From assembly GCF_050496545.1 (NCBI RefSeq), contig NZ_JBNVZV010000004.1, forward strand, positions 1-64,000: a stretch of DNA of 64,000 nucleotides. Direction: 5' to 3'. Within the stretch, counting starts at the first letter, position 1. Every line of letters starts with the position of its first letter. This document shows positions 1 through 7,778 of the stretch, in pieces. The notes beneath the pieces were generated by a model. The model ran no database searches, was not told the origin of the DNA, and was given only the letters and a program-made list of their open reading frames with translations. This DNA comes from Phycicoccus avicenniae_A. GTDB taxonomy: Bacteria; Actinomycetota; Actinomycetes; Actinomycetales; Dermatophilaceae. A program made the translations under genes and the position numbers.

Positions 1-47
1 GGGGATCCCCGGCGGGTTCACACACGTTCGCGGGAGGAGCCGCGGGG

Positions 48-956
48 TCAGCGGCCCTTCGGGTGCCAGACGGTCTTGGTCTCGAGGAACGCCGTCATCC
101 GCGAGAGGTCCGGAGTGGCCTCGAAGTCGGGCTCGACGGCCTCGGCGCCCGAGCCACCCGGACGCAGCACGCGCTTGAGGTTCTCGGCGGCGGCGAGCTC
201 GAGGTCACCCCACTCGACACCGGCGGCACCCGCGGCGCCCGTGAGGTCGATGGCGTTGACGTCGCGGTGCGACGCCAGCCAAGGGGCCACCTCGGCGGTC
301 CGCCCGGTGACGACGTTGACCACGCCGCCCGGCACGTCCGACGTCGCCAGGCACTCGGCGAGGTCGATCGCCGGCAGCGGCCGGTCCTCTGAGGCGAGCA
401 CGACGCAGGTGTTGCCGGACACCACGACCGGCGCGACGACGGACACCAGCCCCAGCAGCGAGGACGCCTGCGGCGCGAGCACCGCGACGACCCCGGTCGG
501 CTCCGGCGCCGAGATGTCGAAGTACGGCCCGGCGACGGGGTTGAGTCCGCCGAGGACCTGCGGGTACTTGTCCGACCAGCCCGCGTACCAGACCCACCGG
601 TCGATGGCCGCCGAGACGACGGCGTCGGCGCGCGCGGGGGTCAGGCCCTCGGAGTCGCGGACGTCCTGGACGAGCTGCGCGCGGCGGCCCTCCATCACCT
701 CGGCGACGCGGTAGAGCACCTGGCCTCGGTTGTACGCGGTGGCGCCGGCCCAGCCCGGCTGGGCCTTGCGGGCGGCGACGACGGCGTCGCGGGCGTCCTT
801 GCGCGAGCCCATCGCGGCGTTCGCGAGGAAGCGCGGCGTCGCCCGCCGACCCGACGGCGCGGCCATCACCTCGTAGGAGCGGCCGCTCTCGGAGCGGGGG
901 AACTTCCCGCCGATGTAGAGCTTGTACGTCTTGCGGACGTCCACGCGGGCGCTCAC
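48..956 (-). CDS. Non-catalytic aldehyde dehydrogenase-like protein (ALDH16-type second half)
   Basis: 302 residues from a GTG start that overlaps the stop of the upstream ALDH (GTGA), so the two are translationally coupled. It matches only the front part of an ALDH: an N-terminal IGGKF strand segment, a Rossmann-like region with GVVAVLAPQ and PGGVVNVVTG, then an unrelated tail. It ends before the segment that carries the catalytic Cys and lacks the ELGG glutamate motif, so it cannot be a working dehydrogenase alone. Inference: a structural partner of the neighbouring full-length ALDH, as in ALDH16 enzymes whose second ALDH domain is inactive. It could instead be a degraded duplicate, but its intact frame and coupling argue against that. 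Confidence 0.8.
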   Translation of the reverse strand: MSARVDVRKTYKLYIGGKFPRSESGRSYEVMAAPSGRRATPRFLANAAMGSRKDARDAVVAARKAQPGWAGATAYNRGQVLYRVAEVMEGRRAQLVQDVRDSEGLTPARADAVVSAAIDRWVWYAGWSDKYPQVLGGLNPVAGPYFDISAPEPTGVVAVLAPQASSLLGLVSVVAPVVVSGNTCVVLASEDRPLPAIDLAECLATSDVPGGVVNVVTGRTAEVAPWLASHRDVNAIDLTGAAGAAGVEWGDLELAAAENLKRVLRPGGSGAEAVEPDFEATPDLSRMTAFLETKTVWHPKGR

Positions 957-2401
957 AGGTCACCACCGGTCTTCACGTAGGCCTCGAGCCCGTGGCGGCC
1001 GCCCTCGCGGCCGTACCCGGACTCCTTGTACCCGCCGAACGGCGAGGTGGGGTCGAACTTGTTGAACGTGTTGGCCCACACCACACCGGCGCGCAGCTGG
1101 TCGGCCATCCAGAGGATGCGGCTGCCCTTCTCGGTCCAGATGCCGGCCGAGAGCCCGTACGGGGTGTTGTTGGCCTTGGCCACGGCCTCGCCCGGGGTGC
1201 GGAAGGTCAGCACCGAGACGACAGGCCCGAAGATCTCCTCCTGGGCGATGCGGTGCGACTGGCTCACCTCGGTGAACACGGTGGGGCGGAACCAGAACCC
1301 GGTGCCCGGCAGCTCGCAGCCGGAGTCCCAGCGCTCGGCGCCCTCGGCGGCCCCGGCCGCGGTGAGCTCCTCGATGCGCCGCAGCTGCGCGCGGCTGTTG
1401 ATCGCGCCGACGTCGGTGTTCTTGTCCATCGGGTCGCCCACGCGCAGGGTGCCGAGGCGGCGCTTCAGGCGGCGCACGACCTCGTCGGCGACGTTCTCCT
1501 GCACCAGGATCCGGCTGCCGGCACAGCACACGTGGCCCTGGTTGAAGAAGATGCCGTTGACGATGCCCTCGACGGCCTGGTCGACCGGGGCGTCGTCGAA
1601 GATGATGTTCGCGCCCTTGCCGCCGAGCTCGAGCGTGGCCTTCTTGCGGGTGCCGGCGATCGAGCGGGCGATCATCTTGCCGACGTTGGTCGAGCCGGTG
1701 AAGGCGAGCTTGTCGATGCCCGGGTGGTCGACGATGGCCTGCCCGGTGGCGCCCGCGCCCGTGACGATGTTGACGACACCCGGGGGCAGCTCGGCCTGCT
1801 GGCAGACCTCGGCGAACAGCAGCGCGGTGAGCGGCGTGGTCTCGGCCGGCTTGAGCACCACCGTGTTGCCGCAGGCGAGCGCCGGCGCGATCTTCCACGA
1901 GAGCATGAGCAGCGGGAAGTTCCACGGGATGACCTGGCCGACGACCCCGACGGGGCGGGGGTTCTCGCCCAGCGCCGCGTAGCCCAGCTTGTCGGCCCAT
2001 CCTGCGTGGTAGAAGAAGTGCGCCGCGGCGAGCGGGACGTCGACGTCGCGGCTCTCCTTGATCGGCTTGCCGTTGTCGAGGGTCTCGAGGACGGCGAACT
2101 CGCGAGCCCGCTCCTGGAGGATGCGGGCGATCCGGTAGAGGTACTTGCCGCGGTCGGCGCCGCTCATCCGCGACCAGACGCGCGTGTAGGCGCTGCGGGC
2201 GGCGCGCACGGCGGCGTCGACGTCGTCGGCGGTCGCCTCGGAGACCTCGGAGAGGACCTCCTCGGTGGCGGGGTTGACCGTCTTGAACGGCTTCCCGCCG
2301 GTGGCCTCGACGAACTCGCCGCCGATGAAGAGGCCGTGGCTGCTCGCGATGTCGACGACCGCCCGGGACTCGGGGGCCGGCGCGTACTCGAAGGTGGGCA
2401 T
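953..2401 (-). CDS. NAD(P)-dependent aldehyde dehydrogenase
   Basis: 482 residues, normal ALDH length. It oxidises an aldehyde to a carboxylate with NAD(P)+ in the cytoplasm. Visible motifs: PWNFP (oxyanion Asn about 161), KPAETTPLTA, FTGSTNVGK, LELGGKGANI (general base Glu about 258) and NQGHVCCAGSR with the nucleophile Cys about 292. The start is ATG at 2401; an in-frame extension upstream is only the shadow of deoC. It lies 26 bases after deoC and overlaps the pseudo-ALDH gene by GTGA, so deoC-ALDH-pseudoALDH reads as one operon. A likely substrate is the acetaldehyde released by DeoC (inference from neighbourhood). Confidence 0.92.
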   Translation of the reverse strand: MPTFEYAPAPESRAVVDIASSHGLFIGGEFVEATGGKPFKTVNPATEEVLSEVSEATADDVDAAVRAARSAYTRVWSRMSGADRGKYLYRIARILQERAREFAVLETLDNGKPIKESRDVDVPLAAAHFFYHAGWADKLGYAALGENPRPVGVVGQVIPWNFPLLMLSWKIAPALACGNTVVLKPAETTPLTALLFAEVCQQAELPPGVVNIVTGAGATGQAIVDHPGIDKLAFTGSTNVGKMIARSIAGTRKKATLELGGKGANIIFDDAPVDQAVEGIVNGIFFNQGHVCCAGSRILVQENVADEVVRRLKRRLGTLRVGDPMDKNTDVGAINSRAQLRRIEELTAAGAAEGAERWDSGCELPGTGFWFRPTVFTEVSQSHRIAQEEIFGPVVSVLTFRTPGEAVAKANNTPYGLSAGIWTEKGSRILWMADQLRAGVVWANTFNKFDPTSPFGGYKESGYGREGGRHGLEAYVKTGGDL

Positions 2402-2427
2402 CGGTGTCCTTGCCGGTTCGGGGTGGG

Positions 2428-3417
2428 TCAGTAGCCGCTGGGGGCGTCGTCGGCGACGTAGTCGGCGCCGGAGTAGGCGCCGGTCGTCATCTTCTGGCGC
2501 TGGAGGACGAGGTCGTTGAGCAGGCTCGAGGCGCCGAAGCGGAACCACTCGTTGGAGAGCCAGTCCTCGCCCGCGACCTCGGACACGGTGACGAGGAACT
2601 TGATGGCGTCCTTGCTCGTGCGGATGCCGCCGGCCGGCTTGACGCCGACCTGCTCGCCCGTGGCGTCGCGCCAGTCGCGGACCGCCTCGAGCATCACGAG
2701 GGTGACGGGCAGGGTCGCCGCCGGGGAGATCTTGCCGGTGGAGGTCTTGATGAAGTCGCCGCCGGCGAGCATCGAGAGCCACGAGGCGCGGCGGACGTTG
2801 TCGTAGGTGACCAGCTCGCCGGTCTCCATGATCACCTTGAGGCGTGCGTCGCCGCAGGCCTCCTTGGTCTCGGCGATCTCGCGGAAGACCGAGAGGTAGT
2901 CGCCGGCGAGGAAGGCCCCGCGGTCGATGACCATGTCGATCTCGTCGGCACCGTTCTCGACGGCGTCGCGGGTGTCGGCGAGCTTGACGGCGCGGCTGGC
3001 GCGGCCGCTGGGGAACGCGGTGGCCACGGCGGCGATGTTGACGGCGCGGTCGCCGATCACCTCGCGGGCGAACGGCACCATGTCGCCGTAGACGCAGACG
3101 GCGGCCGGGCTCGGGGTCGACAGGTCGCTGGGGTCCGGGACGAGCGCGCGGGTGGCCAGGCCGCGGACCTTGCCCGGGGTGTCGGCACCCTCGAGGGTCG
3201 TCAGGTCGATCATCGAGATGGCGGTGTCGATGGCCCACGCCTTGCTCGTCGTCTTGATCGAGCGGGTGGACAGGGCCGCGGCGCGGGCCTCGCAGCCGAC
3301 CTGGTCCACCCCGGGCAGGCCGTGCAGCCAGCCGGTGAGGGCGGAGTTCGTCAGGCGGGACACCCCGAGGATGTCGCGGGCGCGCGCCGTGGGGTCGAGG
3401 TCGGTCGCGGTGCTCAC
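2428..3417 (-). CDS. deoC: Deoxyribose-phosphate aldolase
   Basis: 329 residues. It cleaves 2-deoxyribose 5-phosphate to glyceraldehyde 3-phosphate and acetaldehyde in deoxynucleoside salvage. The Schiff-base lysine is in DFIKTSTGK (about K224), with the second active-site lysine in VGVKPAGGIRT (about K260). It belongs to the long form with an N-terminal helical extension, as in many Actinobacteria and animals. The GTG start at 3417 is chosen because a TACACT -10 box sits exactly six bases upstream and no ribosome-binding site is visible, which suggests a leaderless message. It heads the deoC-ALDH operon; purine nucleoside phosphorylase nearby supplies the same salvage route. Confidence 0.94.
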   Translation of the reverse strand: MSTATDLDPTARARDILGVSRLTNSALTGWLHGLPGVDQVGCEARAAALSTRSIKTTSKAWAIDTAISMIDLTTLEGADTPGKVRGLATRALVPDPSDLSTPSPAAVCVYGDMVPFAREVIGDRAVNIAAVATAFPSGRASRAVKLADTRDAVENGADEIDMVIDRGAFLAGDYLSVFREIAETKEACGDARLKVIMETGELVTYDNVRRASWLSMLAGGDFIKTSTGKISPAATLPVTLVMLEAVRDWRDATGEQVGVKPAGGIRTSKDAIKFLVTVSEVAGEDWLSNEWFRFGASSLLNDLVLQRQKMTTGAYSGADYVADDAPSGY

Positions 3418-3423
3418 CCCGAG

Positions 3424-3429
3424 AGTGTA
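3424..3429 (-). promoter_or_regulatory. Leaderless -10 box of deoC
   Basis: TACACT on the minus strand, six bases before the GTG start. It fits TAnnnT with the transcript beginning at the start codon. No clear -35. Confidence 0.5.
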
Positions 3430-3447
3430 CGGGGGTCGCGGGGGCCT

Positions 3448-3489
3448 CCCCGACCCCGGAGCGGGCACCTCCGGACGACGCGGTCGGGG
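3448..3489 (-). terminator. Hairpin between the secreted-protein gene and deoC
   Basis: Outer stem CCCCGACC/GGTCGGGG (3448-3455 with 3482-3489) encloses an inner stem CCGGAG/CTCCGG (3456-3461 with 3469-3474). It lies just past the stop of the minus-strand secreted-protein gene. No T-tract, as is common in high-GC genomes. Confidence 0.45.
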
Positions 3490-3522
3490 CCCTGTCGTCA
3501 GGTCTCGCCAGTCCGACCCCCG

Positions 3523-4008
3523 TCAGGTGCAGGTGAGCACCAGGGGGTGGACGAGCATGTCGTCACCCGCCGTGGCGCCGCCCGACGGCGTGCTCACGAC
3601 CGTGCGGACCGCGAGGTTGACCGTGCCCGTCGTCGTGGCGACGTGGACGGCCGTCCTCGAGCCGACGTTGTGGTTGGCCCCCGAGTTGACACTCAGGACG
3701 GCGGTGTCGACCAGGGCGAGACCGGTCAGGGGGACGCCGGCCACGTCGAGGTAGGTGCGCATCGGCTGGGCGTTGGTGACGTAGGCGCGGTAGCTGAGGA
3801 CGAAGGTGTAGATCGTCCCCGTGACCACGGAGACCGAGGTCGTCGCGGTCGCGGTGAACGTGGTGCCCCGCGCGGCGTCGAGGGTCTGCTCGAACGTCCC
3901 TCCGCTGAACGAGGCGGCCCCGCTGCCGGAGACGCTCGTGCCGCTCGTCGTGAGCCGCCAGGCAGGGTCGGCGAAGGCGGGGATGACCGGGCAGAGGGAG
4001 GCGGCCAC
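3523..4008 (-). CDS. Secreted beta-rich hypothetical protein, signal peptide apparently out of frame
   Basis: 161 residues from GTG at 4008. The body is rich in Thr, Ser, Val and Gly with alternating hydrophobic residues (an all-beta exported domain) and ends HPLVLTCT. Family not recognised. The start is doubtful. Reading the same frame further upstream gives RRAVAAGAAWAVPVIAVG and then AAAPAVAAS, an excellent export signal, but no ATG, GTG or TTG opens that frame. The only good GTG (4139) is one frame away and encodes a charged, Pro-rich N-terminus that would fit directly before the signal. A one-base deletion in the GC run near 4070-4110 would explain this; sequencing error is equally possible. 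Confidence 0.6.
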   Translation of the reverse strand: MAASLCPVIPAFADPAWRLTTSGTSVSGSGAASFSGGTFEQTLDAARGTTFTATATTSVSVVTGTIYTFVLSYRAYVTNAQPMRTYLDVAGVPLTGLALVDTAVLSVNSGANHNVGSRTAVHVATTTGTVNLAVRTVVSTPSGGATAGDDMLVHPLVLTCT

Positions 4009-4139
4009 GGCGGGTGCGGCGGCGCCGACCGCGATGACCGGGACGGCCCAGGCCGCTCCCGCCGCGACCGCCCTCCGGCCGACGGGCCGGCGGGCCGGCG
4101 GGCGGGATCGGTCGGACCGGTGCCGTCCTGCGAGGTCAC
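4009..4139 (-). other. Probable frameshifted 5' end of the secreted-protein gene
   Basis: The frame opened by GTG at 4139 reads MTSQDGTGPTDPARRP and onward. The signal-peptide frame is shifted by one base and joins 3523-4008. A one-base insertion in the runs of G and C would fuse the two into one exported protein of about 205 residues. Confidence 0.5.
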
Positions 4140-4159
4140 CGATCCACCATAACCGCAGG

Positions 4160-5836
4160 TCAGGGGCGGGTGGCGACCTCGAGCTCGGCCTTCAGGGCGG
4201 CCAGCCGGGTGGCCGCGCGCGAGCGGGCGCCGGCGAGGTCGTCGTCGCTGACCGGCTCGATCACCTCGAGGTAGACCTTGAGCTTGGGCTCGGTGCCGGA
4301 CGGGCGGACGATGACGCGCGAGTCGTCGACGAGGTACCAGCGCAGCCCCTCGGTCGGCGGCAGGCCGCCGTCACCGCGGGCGAGGTCGTCGATGCGCGCC
4401 ACCTCGACGCCGGCCACCGACGTCGGCGGCTCGGCCCGAAGCCGGTCCATCACGCGGCCGATGAGGGAGAGGTCCTCGACCCGCACCGACAGCGCGTCCG
4501 TGGCGTGCACGCCGTGCTCGCGGGCGAGGTCGTCGAGCCGGTCGACGAGGCCGCGCCCCTCGGCCCTGAGCGTGGCGGCGAGCTCGGCGACCACCAGCGC
4601 CGCCGAGACCCCGTCCTTGTCGCGGACGTGCCCGGGGTCGACGCAGTACCCGAGCGCCTCCTCGTACCCGTACCGCAGGCCGGGCACGCGCCCGATCCAC
4701 TTGAAGCCGGTCAGCGTCTCCTCGTGGCGCACGCCGGCGGCGCGGCACATCGTCGCGAGCAAGCGTGAGGAGACGATGGAGTTCGCGAACACGGCCTCGG
4801 GAGAGTCCTGCTCGACCCCCTGAGCGAGCACGTGGGACCCGAGCAGCGCACCGACCTCGTCGCCGCGCAGCATCCGCCACCCCCCGGGACCGGGCACCGC
4901 CACGGCGCAGCGGTCGGCATCGGGGTCGTTGGCGACGACGACGTCGGGCGAGGTCTGCTCGGCGAGCTCGAGGGCGGCGTCCATCGCGCCGGGCTCCTCG
5001 GGGTTCGGGAAGGAGACCGTGGGGAACATCGGGTCGGGCTCGGCCTGGGAGGCGACCGGGAGGGGAGCGGCGTACCCCGCCGCCACGAAGGCGCGCTGCA
5101 CCGTCTCGGACCCGACGCCGTGCAGCGCCGTGTGCACGACGGTGAGGTCGCGGGGGCTGTCGGGGGAGACGACCGTGACGACGTCGGCGAGGTAGGCCTC
5201 GAGCACGTCGTCGCCGAGGGTGTCCCAGCCGTCCTCGGCGCGCGGCACCGACGCCACGGACTCGACCCGGGCGATCTCGGCCGCGATGAGCCCGTCGACC
5301 GGCGGCACGATCTGCGAGCCGTCGCCGACGTAGACCTTGTACCCGTTGTCCTGCGGCGGGTTGTGCGACGCCGTGACCATGACGCCGGCGTCGGCGCCGA
5401 GATGGCGGATCGCGTACGCCAGCACCGGCGTCGGCAGCGGTCGGGGGAGGACGACGGCCCGCCCGCCCATCCCGGTGACGACCGCGCAGGTGTCGTGGGC
5501 GAAGACGTCGGAGTTGGTGCGCGCGTCGAAGCCGACGACGACGAACGGCTCGTCGGCGACCGTGCGCAGGTACGCCGTGAGCCCGGCCGCGGCCCGGATG
5601 ACGACGGCGCGGTTCATCCGGTTCGGCCCGCCGCCGAGCTTCCCGCGCAGGCCCGCGGTGCCGAACTCGAGCATCCCCGACATCGCGTCGGCGAGCTCGT
5701 CGCGGGCGGCGTCGTCCCCGGCGTCGGCGCGCTCGGCGAGTCCCTCGAGCTCGGCGCGGGTGACGGGGTCGGGGTCGTCGGCGGCCCAGGCGCGGGCCGC
5801 GGCGAGGAGGGCGTCGAGGTCGGTCGTCGTGCTCAC
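4160..5836 (-). CDS. Phosphohexomutase (phosphoglucomutase/phosphomannomutase)
   Basis: 558 residues, the usual length of the alpha-D-phosphohexomutase family. It interconverts sugar 1- and 6-phosphates. The phosphoserine loop is TASHNPPQ (Ser about 157), the metal loop is VANDPDADR (about 303-311), the sugar loop contains GYEEALGY, and the phosphate-binding loop near the C-terminus is RPSGTEPKLK. GTG start at 5836 with GAGG overlapping the punA stop, 11 bases between genes: an operon punA-pgm. In mycobacteria the same pair is deoD-pmmB. Ribose 1-phosphate from PunA may be converted by this enzyme to the 5-phosphate (inference). Confidence 0.93.
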   Translation of the reverse strand: MSTTTDLDALLAAARAWAADDPDPVTRAELEGLAERADAGDDAARDELADAMSGMLEFGTAGLRGKLGGGPNRMNRAVVIRAAAGLTAYLRTVADEPFVVVGFDARTNSDVFAHDTCAVVTGMGGRAVVLPRPLPTPVLAYAIRHLGADAGVMVTASHNPPQDNGYKVYVGDGSQIVPPVDGLIAAEIARVESVASVPRAEDGWDTLGDDVLEAYLADVVTVVSPDSPRDLTVVHTALHGVGSETVQRAFVAAGYAAPLPVASQAEPDPMFPTVSFPNPEEPGAMDAALELAEQTSPDVVVANDPDADRCAVAVPGPGGWRMLRGDEVGALLGSHVLAQGVEQDSPEAVFANSIVSSRLLATMCRAAGVRHEETLTGFKWIGRVPGLRYGYEEALGYCVDPGHVRDKDGVSAALVVAELAATLRAEGRGLVDRLDDLAREHGVHATDALSVRVEDLSLIGRVMDRLRAEPPTSVAGVEVARIDDLARGDGGLPPTEGLRWYLVDDSRVIVRPSGTEPKLKVYLEVIEPVSDDDLAGARSRAATRLAALKAELEVATRP

Positions 5837-5847
5837 GGCGGCCGTCC

Positions 5848-6687
5848 TCAGATGCGGCCGACGACGTCGGCGAGGAGGCGCCCGCAGCGCTCGGCCGCGG
5901 CCTGCCCGGCCTCGAGGACCTCCTCGTGGCTCAGCGGCGTCTCGCTGATGCCGGCCGCCGCGTTCGTCACGAGCGAGACGCCGAGCACCTCGAGGCCGCT
6001 CTGGCGGGCCGCGATGGCCTCGAGCGAGGTCGACATCCCGACGAGGTCGCCGCCGAGCACCTTGGCCATCCGCACCTCGGCCGGGGTCTCGTAGTGCGGC
6101 CCGCGGAACTGGACGTAGACGCCCTCGTCGAGGGTCGGGTCGACCTCGCGGGCCAGGCCGCGCAGTCGGGGGGAGTACAGGTCGGTGAGGTCGACGAAGG
6201 TCGCGCCCTCGATGGGGGAGTGCGCGGTGAGGTTGATGTGGTCGCTGATGAGCACCGGGGTGCCGGGCGCCCAGTCGGGGTTCAGCCCCCCGCAGCCGTT
6301 GGTGATGACGATCGTCGAGCAGCCCGCGGCGGCGGCGGTGCGCACGCCGTGGACGACGGCCCGCACGCCGCGGCCCTCGTAGAAGTGGGTGCGGGTGCCG
6401 TAGACGAGCGCGCGACGCCCGGTGTCGCCGATCGCGACCGAGCGCATCGAGCCGCTGTGCCCGGCGACGGCGGCCTTGCCGAACCCGGGGACGTCGGTGT
6501 TCTCGATGGTCGTCACGGTCTCGCCGATGAGGTCGCCCGCCTGGCCCCAGCCGCTGCCGAGCACGAGCGCGACGTCGTGGCGCTCCACCCCCGTGCGCTC
6601 GCGGATGACGGCGGCGGCGGCCTCGGCGACCGCGAACGGGTCGGTGCTCGGGTCGGACAGGTCGTGGGCGGCGGCGGTGTCGGTCAC
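5848..6687 (-). CDS. punA: Purine nucleoside phosphorylase
   Basis: 279 residues, the trimeric PNP class. It splits purine (deoxy)nucleosides with phosphate into base and (deoxy)ribose 1-phosphate. Motifs: LVLGSGWGQ (phosphate-binding loop), GHSGS, TRTHFYEG, IVITNGCGGLN, QFRGPHYETPAEVRM and GMSTSLEAIAARQ, with VTNAAAG toward the C-terminus. The GTG at 6687 is chosen over the longer upstream frame because that extension is low-complexity and a TACGCT box lies six bases before this GTG. Expressed with the mutase that follows. Confidence 0.94.
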   Translation of the reverse strand: MTDTAAAHDLSDPSTDPFAVAEAAAAVIRERTGVERHDVALVLGSGWGQAGDLIGETVTTIENTDVPGFGKAAVAGHSGSMRSVAIGDTGRRALVYGTRTHFYEGRGVRAVVHGVRTAAAAGCSTIVITNGCGGLNPDWAPGTPVLISDHINLTAHSPIEGATFVDLTDLYSPRLRGLAREVDPTLDEGVYVQFRGPHYETPAEVRMAKVLGGDLVGMSTSLEAIAARQSGLEVLGVSLVTNAAAGISETPLSHEEVLEAGQAAAERCGRLLADVVGRI

Positions 6688-6693
6688 CGGGGC

Positions 6694-6699
6694 AGCGTA
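6694..6699 (-). promoter_or_regulatory. Leaderless -10 box of punA
   Basis: TACGCT on the minus strand, six bases before the GTG start of punA. Confidence 0.45.
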
Positions 6700-6738
6700 G
6701 CGACGGCCGCGGGCGGCGCGCACCGCCCCCGGCTCCGT

Positions 6739-6812
6739 CACCTCTCGCGCACGTGCGGAGTCATCGCTGTCGGTCCCGGACGCGACAGCGATAACCCGGC
6801 ACGTGCGAGGTG
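6739..6812. repeat. Imperfect inverted repeat of about 74 bases
   Basis: The inner arms are a perfect 10-base stem, ATCGCTGTCG (6763-6772) with CGACAGCGAT (6783-6792), around a 10-base loop. After a mismatched bulge come matching GCACGTGC blocks, then CACCTC/GAGGTG at the ends. It lies between the divergent punA and marR promoters. It could be a cruciform operator, a REP-like element or a structured RNA. Confidence 0.6.
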
Positions 6813-6830
6813 GGAGCCGATCGGGAGGAG

Positions 6831-6864
6831 ACTTGCGGATGCAAGTTGCATGTGCAAGTCTTGC
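6831..6864 (+). promoter_or_regulatory. Overlapping MarR-type operator palindromes
   Basis: Three overlapping dyads built from TTGC/GCAA half-sites: ACTTGC-4-GCAAGT (6831-6846), TTGCATGTGCAA (6846-6857) and GCAAGTCTTGC (6854-6864). The last ends three bases before the marR ATG, so a repressor here would block its own gene. Probable autoregulatory site. Confidence 0.6.
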
Positions 6865-6910
6865 GGCATGGCCAGCCTCGCCCACGAGCTCCACGTCCTC
6901 GTCGCCCTGA
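6839..6910 (+). CDS. Possible 23-residue leader ORF overlapping marR
   Basis: ATG at 6839 follows GGGAGGAG (6823-6830) at good spacing and encodes MQVACASLAAWPASPTSSTS plus three residues before TGA at 6908. It overlaps the marR start out of frame. The strong ribosome-binding site serves this ORF better than the marR ATG, so it may control or dampen marR translation. It may equally be a chance ORF. Confidence 0.3.
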   Translation: MQVACASLAAWPASPTSSTSSSP

Positions 6911-7281
6911 TGGACCGGCGCGCCGAGACCCTGCTCGCCCGCTCGGGCATCGGCCTGACCTACCGCCGCTACCTCGCCGTCCTCACCGTCTCCCGGCTCG
7001 ACCGCCCCACCCAGCGCGAGCTCGCCGACGCCCTCGGCACGAGCGAGGCCGCGACGAGCCGGATGGTCGCCGGGCTCGCCGCCGACGGGTTCCTCGAGGT
7101 AGGCCGCGCGCACGGCAACCGCCGCGAGCTCGCCCTCACCCCCGAGGGCGTCACCCGCCTCAGGGCCTCGAGCGAGGTCCTCGGGGACCGCTTCGACGAC
7201 GCCGTCCGGGCGGTCGGGGCCGACCCCGACCACCTCCTCCACGTCGTCACCACCATCTCCACCGCCCTCCGGAAGGACTGA
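6868..7281 (+). CDS. MarR family transcriptional regulator
   Basis: 137 residues, typical MarR length. The winged helix-turn-helix is clear: LTYRRYLAVLTVSRLDRP, TQRELADALGTSEAATSRMV (recognition helix), then the wing GNRRELALTPEG. It should act as a dimeric repressor whose DNA binding is lifted by a small ligand. ATG at 6868 is favoured; ATG at 6850 in frame would add six residues with two Cys. Operator dyads abut the start, implying autoregulation. It is followed two bases later by a membrane-protein gene, probably its regulatory target. Confidence 0.9.
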   Translation: MASLAHELHVLVALMDRRAETLLARSGIGLTYRRYLAVLTVSRLDRPTQRELADALGTSEAATSRMVAGLAADGFLEVGRAHGNRRELALTPEGVTRLRASSEVLGDRFDDAVRAVGADPDHLLHVVTTISTALRKD

Positions 7282-7283
7282 CC

Positions 7284-7778
7284 GTGCACGCCTGGACCCT
7301 CCTGCTCACCTCCCACGTGGCCGCCGCACTCGTCTCGGTCGGCCTCGGTGTCGTCCAGCTCTCGCGCCGCAAGGGCGATGCCCGCCACCGTCACCTCGGC
7401 CGCGTGTGGGTCGGCCTCATGTTGTGGACCGCGCTCTCCTCGTTCTGGATCCGGCACCTGCGCGACGGTGCCTTCAGCTGGCTGCACATCCTCAGCCTCG
7501 TCACGCTCGTCACCGTCACGCTCGGCGTCCTCGCCATCCGCCGCGGCGACGTCCGCTCCCACCAGGGCAACATGATCGGCAGCTGGATCGGGTCGGCCGT
7601 GGCGATGGTCTTCGCCGTCGCGGTGCCGAAGCGGATGATCCCGACCTTCGCCGTGGACCAGCCCCTCGGAGCGGTGACCGCGCTGCTCGTGCTCGCCGCC
7701 GTCACCGCCGCGCTCGTCGTCGTGGGGGACCGGCTGGCCCGCCGGGCCACCCCGGCGCCCGCGGTCAGCGCGCCGTGA
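7284..7778 (+). CDS. Small membrane protein, DUF2306-like
   Basis: 164 residues with about four membrane spans: LLLTSHVAAALVSVGLGVVQL, a second around WVGLMLWTALSSFWI, a third near LHILSLVTLVTVTLGVLAI and a fourth at LLVLAAVTAALVVVG. The pattern, with His in the first helix and RRKGDARHRHLGRVWV after it, resembles DUF2306 integral membrane proteins, whose biochemical role I do not know. GTG start two bases after marR: same transcript. Its 3' end overlaps the convergent map gene by 14 bases. Confidence 0.8.
   Translation: MHAWTLLLTSHVAAALVSVGLGVVQLSRRKGDARHRHLGRVWVGLMLWTALSSFWIRHLRDGAFSWLHILSLVTLVTVTLGVLAIRRGDVRSHQGNMIGSWIGSAVAMVFAVAVPKRMIPTFAVDQPLGAVTALLVLAAVTAALVVVGDRLARRATPAPAVSAP

Noticed and set aside
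1..10. GGGGATCCCC palindrome at the left edge
   Set aside because: Short, at the window boundary, with no second copy or promoter context; probably chance.
2404..4152. A 582-residue plus-strand open frame over deoC and the secreted-protein gene
   Set aside because: Repetitive Gly/Asp/Val/Arg composition typical of antisense frames in high-GC DNA; deoC on the other strand is clear.
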